NCBI RefSeq assembly: GCF_002979475.1
Contig: NZ_PCOY01000022.1
Location: 1 to 64,000, forward strand
Length of the DNA: 64,000 nucleotides
Direction of reading: 5' to 3'
Origin: Microbacterium sp. MYb62
Lineage (GTDB): Bacteria > Actinomycetota > Actinomycetes > Actinomycetales > Microbacteriaceae
Positions 57,391 through 64,000 of this stretch are shown here, piece by piece; within the stretch, counting starts at the first letter, position 1; the number at the start of each line of letters is the position of its first letter. The notes under the pieces were generated by a model, which worked only from the letters and a program-made list of their open reading frames with translations, made no database searches and was not told where the DNA came from. The position numbers and the translations under genes were made by a program.

Positions 57391-58671
57391 TCACACCTCC
57401 GGTTCGACGGCCGGATCCGTCATGACCCGCACGCGGGAGATCCGTCGTCTGTCCAGCTCCGCGACCTGGATGGTCGCGCCGGGCACCTCGACCACGTCGC
57501 CGACGACCGCGAGACGACCCAGCTGCTCGGTGACGAATCCGGCGATCGTGTCCGATGAACCGCGCGGCATCGCCAGCCCGGTGGCCTCCTCGAAGTCCTG
57601 CAGGTTGAGGCGCCCGTCGAGCCCGTCGTCCGCCGAGATGAAGACCTCGGCGTCGTACTCGTCGAAGATCTCGCCCACGACCTCCTCGACGAGGTCTTCC
57701 AGGGTGACCAGACCGTCGGTGCCGCCGTACTCGTCGACGACCACCGCGATGTGATGCCCCTCGGCCCTCATCCTGGTCAGGGTCGGCAGCACACGGGCCG
57801 TCGAGGGGATGTACGGAATGTCGCGCATGAGCGCGCTCAGCAGACGCGCGGGATCGTCGGCTGCGGCTTCGAACAGATCACGGACGTGGACGAACCCGGT
57901 GATGTCGTCGATCGAGGTCTCCGAGACCGGGTATCGCGAGAACGGAAGGTCACGCACCTGCGCGAGCACCTCGCCGACGCTCGCAGCCTCGTCGAGGGCG
58001 ACGACCTCCGGCCGCGGGCGCATGACCTCGCTGACCTGCCGACCACGGAGGGAGAGCACGTCATCGAGGATGCGTCGCTCGTCGTCGGGCAGTCCCTGGT
58101 GGCTCGCGACGATGTCGCGAACCTCCTCGTCGGTCATCTCGTCGCTCGTCTTGTGCGGGTCCCCGCCGAGCAGACGCACGAGGGCGTTCGTCGACACGGA
58201 GAGCAGCCAGATCACCGGACGCATCACCGTCGCGAACCCGTTGAGGGCGGGCGCGACCGCGTAGGCGAACTGCGCGTTGCGCTGGATCGCGAGCCGCTTG
58301 GGCACGAGCTCGCCGAGCACCAGCGACAGGTACGCGATCACGAGCGTGAGCACGAGCGTCGCGATGGTGAGCGCGAGCGCGGGTGCCAGGCCCCACGATT
58401 CGAGCACCGGCGCCAGCGACGGCGCGATCGACGTCGCACCGTATGCCGCCGACGCGAAGCCGGCGACGGTCACGCCGATCTGCACGGCCGAGAGGAAGGT
58501 GTTGGGGTTGCGTGCCAGGGCGGCGACCTTCGCGCCGCGACGGCCGCGTTGACCGATCGCATTGATCTGACTCTCGCGCAGCGTGACCAGCGCCATCTCC
58601 GTGGCGGCGAAGACACCGCCGATCAGCACGAACGCGAAGACGAGGGCGATGTTCCAGAGCAGGTCGCCCAT
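57391..58671 (-). CDS. CNNM/CorC-like protein (DUF21, CBS pair, CorC_HlyC)
   Basis: The 426-residue membrane protein has an N-terminal DUF21 domain of three to four spans (about 1-190), a CBS pair (about 205-335, with DDITGFVHVRDL) and a C-terminal CorC_HlyC domain (about 340-420). Members export Mg2+ or Co2+ or act as their regulators; hemolysin is a historical label. AGGAGG lies 12 nt before the ATG. A terminator separates it from the upstream terC gene. Confidence 0.9.
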   Translation of the reverse strand: MGDLLWNIALVFAFVLIGGVFAATEMALVTLRESQINAIGQRGRRGAKVAALARNPNTFLSAVQIGVTVAGFASAAYGATSIAPSLAPVLESWGLAPALALTIATLVLTLVIAYLSLVLGELVPKRLAIQRNAQFAYAVAPALNGFATVMRPVIWLLSVSTNALVRLLGGDPHKTSDEMTDEEVRDIVASHQGLPDDERRILDDVLSLRGRQVSEVMRPRPEVVALDEAASVGEVLAQVRDLPFSRYPVSETSIDDITGFVHVRDLFEAAADDPARLLSALMRDIPYIPSTARVLPTLTRMRAEGHHIAVVVDEYGGTDGLVTLEDLVEEVVGEIFDEYDAEVFISADDGLDGRLNLQDFEEATGLAMPRGSSDTIAGFVTEQLGRLAVVGDVVEVPGATIQVAELDRRRISRVRVMTDPAVEPEV

Positions 58672-58699
58672 CAGCGGGCGACCTCCTCTGCGGTGGGGT

Positions 58700-58725
58700 G
58701 AGCGCCCGGTGTGAACCGGGCGCTC
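58700..58725 (-). terminator. Intrinsic terminator after terC
   Basis: GAGCGCCCGG and CCGGGCGCTC form a perfect 10-bp stem with a 6-nt loop 40 bp after the terC stop. The minus strand gives an A-rich, not T-rich, exit, so efficiency is uncertain. Confidence 0.6.
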
Positions 58726-58765
58726 GTACTGTCAGAGTCCGAAGAGTCAGAACAGCGCTGCGCGC

Positions 58766-59803
58766 TCAAGAGTGCTCCTTGTGAGTGATGGTGGGGGTGG
58801 TGTCGGTAGGAGTGGTGCCGGTGGAGGTGCCGACGGCTTCCGGCGCACGGCGGGTCTTGATGAGGCTCGCCACCGTGGCCACCGCGATGGTGGCGCCGAT
58901 GAACAGCAGCGAGAACCAGATCGGGATCTCGGGGGCCCATTCCACGCCTTGGCCACCGTTGATGAACGGCACCTCGTTGACGTGCAGCGCGTGCAGGACG
59001 AGCTTGACGCCGATGAAGGCAAGGATGACCGCGAGGCCCTGCGCGAGGTAGACGAGGCGCTCGAGGAGTCCGCCGATGAGGAAGTACAGCTGGCGCAGAC
59101 CCATCAGCGCGAAGGCGTTCGCGGTGAAGACGATGTAGGCCTGGTCGGTGAGGCCGTAGATCGCCGGGATCGAGTCGACGGCGAAGACGAGGTCGATGAA
59201 CCCGATCGCGATGATCGTGAGGAGCATCGGGGTGACGAAGCGCTTGCCGTTCTTCACGACCGTCAGCTTGTCTCCGTTGTACTCGTCACTGACCGGCAGG
59301 TGCCGACGCACGAACGTCATGAACCGCCCGTTCGCCGGGTTGCTCTCGTGGTTGCTGAATGCCTGACGATAGGCGAGCACGAGCAGCAGCGCGCCGAACA
59401 CGTAGAAGATCGCCGAGAAGTTCTCGATGAGCGTCGCGCCGACGGCGATGAAGATTCCTCGCAGGATCAGCGCGATCACGATGCCGATCATCAGCACCTT
59501 CTGCTGGTAGATCTTCGGCACGGCGAAGCCGGTCATCACGATGAGGAACACGAAGAGGTTGTCGATCGACAGCGCCTTCTCGGTCAGATAGCCGGCGAAG
59601 TACTCGCCACCGAACGTCCAGCCGGAGAAGACGCCGATGCCGACGCCGAACAGCAGCGCGAGGCTGATGTAGAAGATCGACCAGCGTGCCGACTCCGCGA
59701 TCGTCGGCTCATGCGGCGTGCGCACGTGGGCGAAGAACTCGTAGACGAAGAAGGCGATCGTGATCGCGATCGTGATGATCCAGATCAGCGGGGTGATATC
59801 CAA
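58766..59803 (-). CDS. TerC family membrane protein, Mn2+ exporter-like
   Basis: The 345-residue protein has about nine spans and the TerC acidic motifs in EKALSIDNLFVFL and IDLVFAVDSIPAI. TerC proteins export Mn2+ and metallate secreted enzymes. The TTG start is chosen because GGAG lies 7 nt upstream and the protein begins LDITPLIW as in relatives; no ATG is near. An Mn riboswitch covers the leader, so translation or transcription rises with manganese. Confidence 0.9.
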   Translation of the reverse strand: MDITPLIWIITIAITIAFFVYEFFAHVRTPHEPTIAESARWSIFYISLALLFGVGIGVFSGWTFGGEYFAGYLTEKALSIDNLFVFLIVMTGFAVPKIYQQKVLMIGIVIALILRGIFIAVGATLIENFSAIFYVFGALLLVLAYRQAFSNHESNPANGRFMTFVRRHLPVSDEYNGDKLTVVKNGKRFVTPMLLTIIAIGFIDLVFAVDSIPAIYGLTDQAYIVFTANAFALMGLRQLYFLIGGLLERLVYLAQGLAVILAFIGVKLVLHALHVNEVPFINGGQGVEWAPEIPIWFSLLFIGATIAVATVASLIKTRRAPEAVGTSTGTTPTDTTPTITHKEHS

Positions 59804-59835
59804 ATGAGGACTCCAGACTCGGGGTACGACGGTAC

Positions 59836-59946
59836 CGCCAAAGTCTTCTCCATTCCTTGAAACAGGAACCGGTGGCCCGGGATGCGACGTGCATCCGTAA
59901 TGACGACCCGACCGTATCGGAGTACTCCCCTTGGGATCTCCAAGGA
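59836..59946 (-). ncRNA. yybP-ykoY (manganese) riboswitch upstream of terC
   Basis: The minus-strand leader carries GGGGAGTA and, after a spacer, GGTCGTCATTACGG, the conserved loop segments of the yybP-ykoY aptamer. A hairpin GGATGC-N5-GCATCC follows. The closing stem can form from CCAAGG and CTTTGG (one G-U pair), and the 3' side is followed by GGCGG. Position before a TerC gene is typical. An alternative TTGG-gatct-CCAA hairpin overlaps the closing stem and may be part of the switch. Confidence 0.8.
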
Positions 59947-60013
59947 TAGAAGACGACCCTTTGCGGTTCCTGTGGATCTGCCGCACATGGGGTCCTGCGA
60001 ACGGAAGACCTGC

Positions 60014-60050
60014 CCCGCGGGAGGTGCCGGATCACGGCGCCACCCGCGGG
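60014..60050 (-). terminator. Terminator after the secreted phosphatase gene
   Basis: CCCGCGGG repeats at 60014-60021 and 60043-60050, with inner GGTGCCG and CGGCGCC, form a long GC-rich stem (with one mismatch) 8 bp after the stop. Confidence 0.6.
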
Positions 60051-60058
60051 AAGGATTG

Positions 60059-62113
60059 TCAGTTCAGGGTGAACGTGACGGTCGCGGTGTTCCCGGCCAC
60101 GTCCTGGACGATCATCGTGTTCTGCCCGCTCACGGCGCCGAAGACACCCGGCTTCATGAAGTTCACGTCCGACCAGGTGTTGTCGGCGAGGTCCTTCGCG
60201 ACGCCGTTGATCGTGACGAGCGAGACCTTGCCCGCGTCGAACAGCTTGTAGCTCACGAGGTCGTACGTCCCCGCGGATCCCGCCGTGAAGGAAGCCCCGT
60301 CCTTGACCGTCGCGGTGGGCGGAGTCCCATCGATGGCGAAGGAGAACACACCCGTCTGCGCGATGTTCCCTGCCGCGTCCTCGGCGTTGTACTTCACCGT
60401 GTAGGCACCGTCGGGGAGCGTGATCGTGGCCTGGTGGACGCCGCTGGTCGCACCGTTCATCGCGGACTGCGTGCTCGTGACGAGCTTTCCGTCCTTGTAG
60501 ATGTTGGCGACGATGCGCTTCAGCGCGACGTCGTCGGATGCCTGCACCTGCAACTGCAGCGCCGGCATCGGTCCCGCCGTGGTCGGGGCGACGAGAGTGG
60601 CGACGGGCTTCTGCGTGTCGACCGGCGCCTGTGCCTGACCGAGAGCGACGCGATCGATCACCCAGAACGCGCTGTTGGTCCCCGTGTAGTGGAAGCGGAA
60701 CTGCGCCGTCCTCGCCCCGGCAGGCACGTCGAAGGCGAGCGCCTCGTTCGCGTTGGTGTCGGCGGAATAGGCCTTCAGCGACTGCGGCTCCCCGCCGTCG
60801 AAGCTGACCAGCACCTCGGCTGACTGCGGACCGTCGATGACGTAGTTGGTCGCATATGACAGCGTCGCCGCGCTCGCTCCCGTGAGCGGGTAGGCGGGGC
60901 TGACGAGGGTCGAGTCGAATGCACCGGCAGCGTGCGCCTTGTCATCCCACTCGTCGGAGTCGGCGACGGCGAAGACGTCGCGGGCTCGCACCGCGGTCTC
61001 ACGCCGCTGCCCGAGCTCGACATTGGTCCAGAAGTCGTCGGTCGCGAACGACCAGCCCGCCCATTCCTTCACGCCACCGGCCGGCATGCGGGAGTTGTCG
61101 ATCGTCCACCCCTCCGGTGTCGCGTGCGTCCACCCCAGGACGCCAGCGCCCGGGCGGGTCTCATCCGCCCTGGTCTGCAACGACGGACGCAGCGCATCGA
61201 AGTCGTCGGGAGCGAGCACGGCCGCCGCCGTGCCGTCGAGGTTCCATGCCGGGTCCGCTGCGATGCCGACGGCGGAGAGCACGGTCGGCGCGATGTCGGA
61301 GACCTTGACGTCGTGGCGCACTCCGGGCTCGATCCCGGGACCCGCGGCGACCACGAACACCTTGCGCTCTGCCGGGCTGCTTCCGCCGTGTCCTCCGGTC
61401 GGGGTGTGACCGTGATCCGCCGTCACGACGATCAGCCACTCCTCGTCGGCCGGACGGGCATCGACTGCCGCGAGGATCTGACCGATCTCCCCGTCGGCCT
61501 TCGCCAGCGCACGGTTGTAGGCGGCGCCGTTGGTTCCCGTGCTGTGACCGGCGCCGTCGACCTCGTCGAGGTGCACGAACACGTCGTCCGCGCCACCCGC
61601 GATGGTCTCGACCGCCCTCGCGGTCGTTCCGGCATCGTTCCCTCCCCGCACGCGGGAGTCCACCGCGGAGCCGAAGATCGTCGTCGCGATCGGCGCCCAC
61701 GTGGCAACGACCGCGGTCGACCGCGCCGGCTGTGCGGCCTCGATACGCGTGAGGTAGTCCGGATACAGGTCGTATCGCGGCGCCGTGAAGTTGTTGTCGA
61801 CGACGCCGTGCTTGTCGGGCCAGACGCCCGTCGCGATGGTCGACCACCCCGGCCCCGAGATGGTGCCGGCCATCGGCGAACCGTAGAGGTTGCTCGATGA
61901 GACCATGCCCCGCGCCATCAGGGCGTCGAGATTCGGCATGTCCGCGCCGGCGAGGAAGTCGAACGACGCCCCGTCGATGCCGACGACGAGAGTCTTGACG
62001 GGATTCGTCTCCTCGGCGGCCGCTGCGGGCACGACAGCCAGGGTGGGCACGAGACACGTGGCCGCGGCGGCCACGGCGGCCACGACGACAGCGCGTTTAC
62101 GGAACGAGGGCAT
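60059..62113 (-). CDS. Secreted alkaline phosphatase/phosphodiesterase superfamily protein
   Basis: The 684-residue protein has an N-terminal signal peptide (AVVVAAVAAAATCLVPTLAVV), then a nucleotide pyrophosphatase/phosphodiesterase-type catalytic domain: LVVGIDGASFD metal motif, GPGWSTIATGVWPDKHG with the Thr nucleophile, VHLDEVDGAGHSTG and TADHGHTPTGGHGG metal-binding motifs. After about residue 330 come beta-rich C-terminal domains, ending in Ig-like repeats (KPVATLVAPT, GTPPTATV). CGGAGAAG precedes the ATG. Substrate is not predictable; other members cleave phosphodiesters or phospholipid head groups outside the cell. Confidence 0.87.
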   Translation of the reverse strand: MPSFRKRAVVVAAVAAAATCLVPTLAVVPAAAAEETNPVKTLVVGIDGASFDFLAGADMPNLDALMARGMVSSSNLYGSPMAGTISGPGWSTIATGVWPDKHGVVDNNFTAPRYDLYPDYLTRIEAAQPARSTAVVATWAPIATTIFGSAVDSRVRGGNDAGTTARAVETIAGGADDVFVHLDEVDGAGHSTGTNGAAYNRALAKADGEIGQILAAVDARPADEEWLIVVTADHGHTPTGGHGGSSPAERKVFVVAAGPGIEPGVRHDVKVSDIAPTVLSAVGIAADPAWNLDGTAAAVLAPDDFDALRPSLQTRADETRPGAGVLGWTHATPEGWTIDNSRMPAGGVKEWAGWSFATDDFWTNVELGQRRETAVRARDVFAVADSDEWDDKAHAAGAFDSTLVSPAYPLTGASAATLSYATNYVIDGPQSAEVLVSFDGGEPQSLKAYSADTNANEALAFDVPAGARTAQFRFHYTGTNSAFWVIDRVALGQAQAPVDTQKPVATLVAPTTAGPMPALQLQVQASDDVALKRIVANIYKDGKLVTSTQSAMNGATSGVHQATITLPDGAYTVKYNAEDAAGNIAQTGVFSFAIDGTPPTATVKDGASFTAGSAGTYDLVSYKLFDAGKVSLVTINGVAKDLADNTWSDVNFMKPGVFGAVSGQNTMIVQDVAGNTATVTFTLN

Positions 62114-62307
62114 TTCTTCTCCGATGACTGAGGTTCGCGGGCATGGTGATGTCCATGCCCGGAGCCCAGTCTCGAACCCGCACCCGCGTCCGCAGGCGTT
62201 TCTCACGAAGGTGTCAATACAAGTTGGCGCTTCGTTCACTCGCCGAGACCGATATAGGTATCCATCTTCGTGAACGGCGGGATGCGGCGGGCCGCGAGCG
62301 CGAGCTT

Positions 62308-62997
62308 CTATTCGGCGATATCGGAGCGGCCGCGCTCCTGTTGCTCCGCGCGATCGATGATGCCGGGAAGCACCTCGTCGAAGAACGTGACGAGGACGGC
62401 CCTGGTCTTCACGGCATCGCGGTCGAGCATCGCCTCGCGGAGCGAGATGACGAACGCCTCGACGACATCCCAGTCGAACGCATCTCGCGCATGCTGACTG
62501 AACCGCCGGATCTGCGGTCCGAGGCGCTCGATGATGACGGCACGCGCATCGTTGCCCTCGATGCGCGCGAACCCGGTGGCGGTGGCACGGAGTGCGATGC
62601 CGAAACCCGCGACGTCGTGGGCCTTGATCGATGAGCACATCTCGTCGGCGAGTTCGGTGAGATAGACGATGTCGTCATCCTGGATCAGCGGCATGACATG
62701 ACGTACCGAGCCGATCCAGATGTCGCCGAAGAGGTCGACCGCGTTGCGGACCTGATCGAGATCGATCGGCGCGACCCGGGTGTACCGGTTGCGCTGCATC
62801 TCGACGAGCCCGTGGTCGGCCAGGCGGTCGAGGGCATGACGGATCGGGGTCTTCGACGTGCCGAGGCGCTCCGCGAGCTCGTAGTCACGCAGACGCTCGC
62901 CGGGGCGCAGCTCACCGCTGATGATCGCATCCTGCAACCGGGTGTACGCCTCGTCGCTCATCGATCGGCGTTCGAGGGGTCCGCCTGAGAGTGCCAC
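62308..62997 (-). CDS. GntR family regulator, FadR/FCD type
   Basis: The protein of about 229 residues has the GntR winged HTH (ELRPGERLRDYELAERLGTSKTPIRHALDRL in parts: YELAERLGTSKTPIRHALDRLADHG) and a helical FCD ligand domain. The GTG start has GGAGG 5 nt upstream; an ATG 36 bp downstream without a ribosome site is less likely. It lies downstream of the secreted phosphatase in chromosomal order but is transcribed in the same direction upstream of it, so it may control that gene. Confidence 0.83.
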   Translation of the reverse strand: MALSGGPLERRSMSDEAYTRLQDAIISGELRPGERLRDYELAERLGTSKTPIRHALDRLADHGLVEMQRNRYTRVAPIDLDQVRNAVDLFGDIWIGSVRHVMPLIQDDDIVYLTELADEMCSSIKAHDVAGFGIALRATATGFARIEGNDARAVIIERLGPQIRRFSQHARDAFDWDVVEAFVISLREAMLDRDAVKTRAVLVTFFDEVLPGIIDRAEQQERGRSDIAE

Positions 62998-63376
62998 ATG
63001 TCCTCCACTCGAGCACGTAACCGCAGTAGAGCCTGAAGTTCTACCTACACTGCAATGTATCGCATCCGGTGGGACGACCGGGAGATCCGTCGGGCGAGGA
63101 GGCGCGCACGGCTCGTGTTGCTCACGCCGGGGTGGACTCGCGAAGCGGCATCGGCCATCATCCCGGCGGCTCGTCCCGCACAGTGGGGACGGACGCGCGC
63201 GCACAGCGTTCGAAGAAGAGGCACTCCCGCCTGTGAGCGCACGCAGGTTCGCGGCGTAGCGTTGACGTCGAACCCCTCGTCTCCGAGGGCCGCCTCCGAC
63301 GACGACCGGGAATCGATGACGACGGGTCGTGGAACACGGTGCCGCCGCAGCGGTCGGCGCCGGAGAAGAGGTCATC
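62998..63376. other. Intergenic interval between GntR and desaturase genes
   Basis: This 379-bp interval holds the divergent promoters of the GntR and desaturase genes and the two inverted repeats described separately. I see no convincing coding sequence, RNA gene or repeat in the remainder; the ORFs on either strand lack conserved motifs and codon bias. A TTGACG at 63262 is the best candidate -35 for the rightward gene, without a matching -10. Confidence 0.6.
63026..63059. promoter_or_regulatory. Possible GntR operators upstream of the regulator gene
   Basis: GTAGA-N9-TCTAC (63026-63044) and TACA-CTGCAA-TGTA (63046-63059) are two adjacent inverted repeats 30-60 bp upstream of the GntR start. 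Either could be its autoregulatory site. The second contains a TTGCAG -35-like element on the minus strand. Confidence 0.45.
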
Positions 63377-64000
63377 ATGGACGGCATCCGTCCGACCATT
63401 CGCACGCGTCCGCGCGACAGCGCACCCCGACCGTCGAGCACCTTCACCGAGCTGGCGCAGCAGGTCCGCGGGCGCGGACTGCTGCACCGCCGATACGGCT
63501 ACTACTGGACGAAGCTGATCGCCGCTCCCGTCGCGGTGGGCGTGTGCGTGCTCGCCTTCATCTGGATCGGCGACACCTGGTGGCAGCTGTTCACCGCCGC
63601 GGTCCTGGCGATCGTGTTCACGCAGATCGCCTTCCTGGGGCACGATGCCGCGCACCGGCAGATCTTCGTGTCCGGACGCTGGAACGACTGGATCAGCCTC
63701 ATCCTCGGCGACCTCCTCGTCGGCATGAGCTACGGCTGGTGGCAGCACAAGCACACGCGCCACCACGCCAATCCGAACAAGCTCGGGTCCGACCCCGACA
63801 TCGAGCTCCCGGTGATCGCGGTCTCGCCAGAGGCGGCGGCCAGACACCAGGGCGCGACCATCAGCTGGTTGCGCGGACACCAGGGGGTGCTGTTCTTCCC
63901 GATCCTGCTCTTCGAGGGACTGTCGCTGCACGCGTCCAGCGTCCGCCGCGTGGTGGTCCGCGGCCGCCTCGAACGGCGATGGGCGGAGATCGCGTTCCTC
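63377..64000 (+). CDS. Fatty-acid desaturase, acyl-lipid type (3' end beyond window)
   Basis: The 208 codons present encode the N-terminal part of a membrane desaturase: two spans and the histidine boxes FLGHDAAHRQ and WWQHKHTRHH, which bind the di-iron centre. The third histidine box and the C-terminus lie beyond the window end. The reaction is introduction of a cis double bond into membrane lipid or acyl-CoA chains. GGAGAAGAGG precedes the ATG. The family call is firm; chain-length and position specificity are not readable. Confidence 0.9.
   Translation, partial: MDGIRPTIRTRPRDSAPRPSSTFTELAQQVRGRGLLHRRYGYYWTKLIAAPVAVGVCVLAFIWIGDTWWQLFTAAVLAIVFTQIAFLGHDAAHRQIFVSGRWNDWISLILGDLLVGMSYGWWQHKHTRHHANPNKLGSDPDIELPVIAVSPEAAARHQGATISWLRGHQGVLFFPILLFEGLSLHASSVRRVVVRGRLERRWAEIAFL

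Noticed and set aside
62251..62262. GATATAGGTATC palindrome before the phosphatase gene as operator
   Set aside because: It is a short palindrome without a second copy or clear promoter placement; too weak to call.
60059..62638. Extended 859-residue start for the phosphatase
   Set aside because: The upstream part has no conserved sequence and lies before a clear signal peptide with its own ATG and ribosome site.
63158..63931. Minus-strand frame opposite the desaturase
   Set aside because: It is antisense to a clearly conserved desaturase and has no motifs.

Overview
The window is GC-rich actinobacterial chromosome, most like Microbacterium or a close relative in the Microbacteriaceae. The evidence is the strong C/G third-position bias throughout, NusG with a long acidic N-terminal extension, a secE-nusG...rplK-rplA block next to a CCA-anticodon tRNA-Trp, actinobacterial-type LysG/LysE, PucR regulators, and several genes whose start codon lies exactly 6 nt after a TANNNT -10 box (leaderless mRNAs). 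No prophage, insertion sequence or CRISPR array is visible. The genus is an inference from gene content; no 16S rRNA is present.

Layout. 0.1-3.8 kb: a stand-alone YqaJ-type nuclease, then a leftward operon with three small secreted proteins of the SipW-dependent (TasA-like) kind, a SipW-type signal peptidase and a LATTG-anchored surface protein. 4.0-6.3 kb: an EmrB/QacA-type efflux pump and its MarR repressor behind a promoter covered by two near-identical operators. 6.2-7.9 kb: divergent lysG/lysE around a LysR box. 8.3-10.6 kb: a polar amino acid ABC importer. 10.7-15.1 kb: rplA, rplK, a WYL regulator and VOC protein lying between rplK and nusG, then nusG, secE and tRNA-Trp. 15.3-20 kb: an Hsp90-family ATPase paired with a 932-residue TPR-like protein.

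20-32.1 kb is mainly a polyamine/GABA block: pyruvate oxidase, a PNPOx-fold protein, two aldehyde dehydrogenases, an APC permease, a universal stress protein, putrescine oxidase, GABA transaminase and a PucR activator. Together these could take putrescine to 4-aminobutanal, GABA, succinate semialdehyde and succinate. 32-37 kb holds an MFS pump, an M20 peptidase, an NmrA-like reductase, a membrane-anchored hendecad-repeat protein, a thioredoxin-like protein and a PhnB-like VOC protein. 37.2-45 kb is one leftward operon of NCS1 permease, hydantoinase/oxoprolinase, three consecutive DUF917 (S-methyl-thiohydantoin desulfurase-fold) proteins and a PucR-type regulator, probably for uptake and opening of a hydantoin-like or thiohydantoin-like ring. 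This is the strongest candidate for an undescribed pathway.

45-64 kb: thrC, ogt, a sigma factor with its membrane partner, a LysR/hydrolase pair, an Erm rRNA methylase downstream of a DesK/DesR-like two-component system with two small open frames between them, a small-multidrug-export protein, an ArsR-CDF metal pair, an SDR, an arginase-fold protein, a CNNM/CBS protein, terC under a yybP-ykoY (Mn2+) riboswitch, a secreted phosphodiesterase/phosphatase, a GntR regulator and a fatty-acid desaturase cut by the window end.

Regulatory DNA is unusually legible. There are paired operators at the MarR promoter and at both PucR-linked promoters (the latter both spaced exactly 30 bp), perfect palindromes at lysGE, at the WYL/VOC pair, upstream of the alpha/beta hydrolase and upstream of the histidine kinase, and many GC-rich stem-loops between genes.
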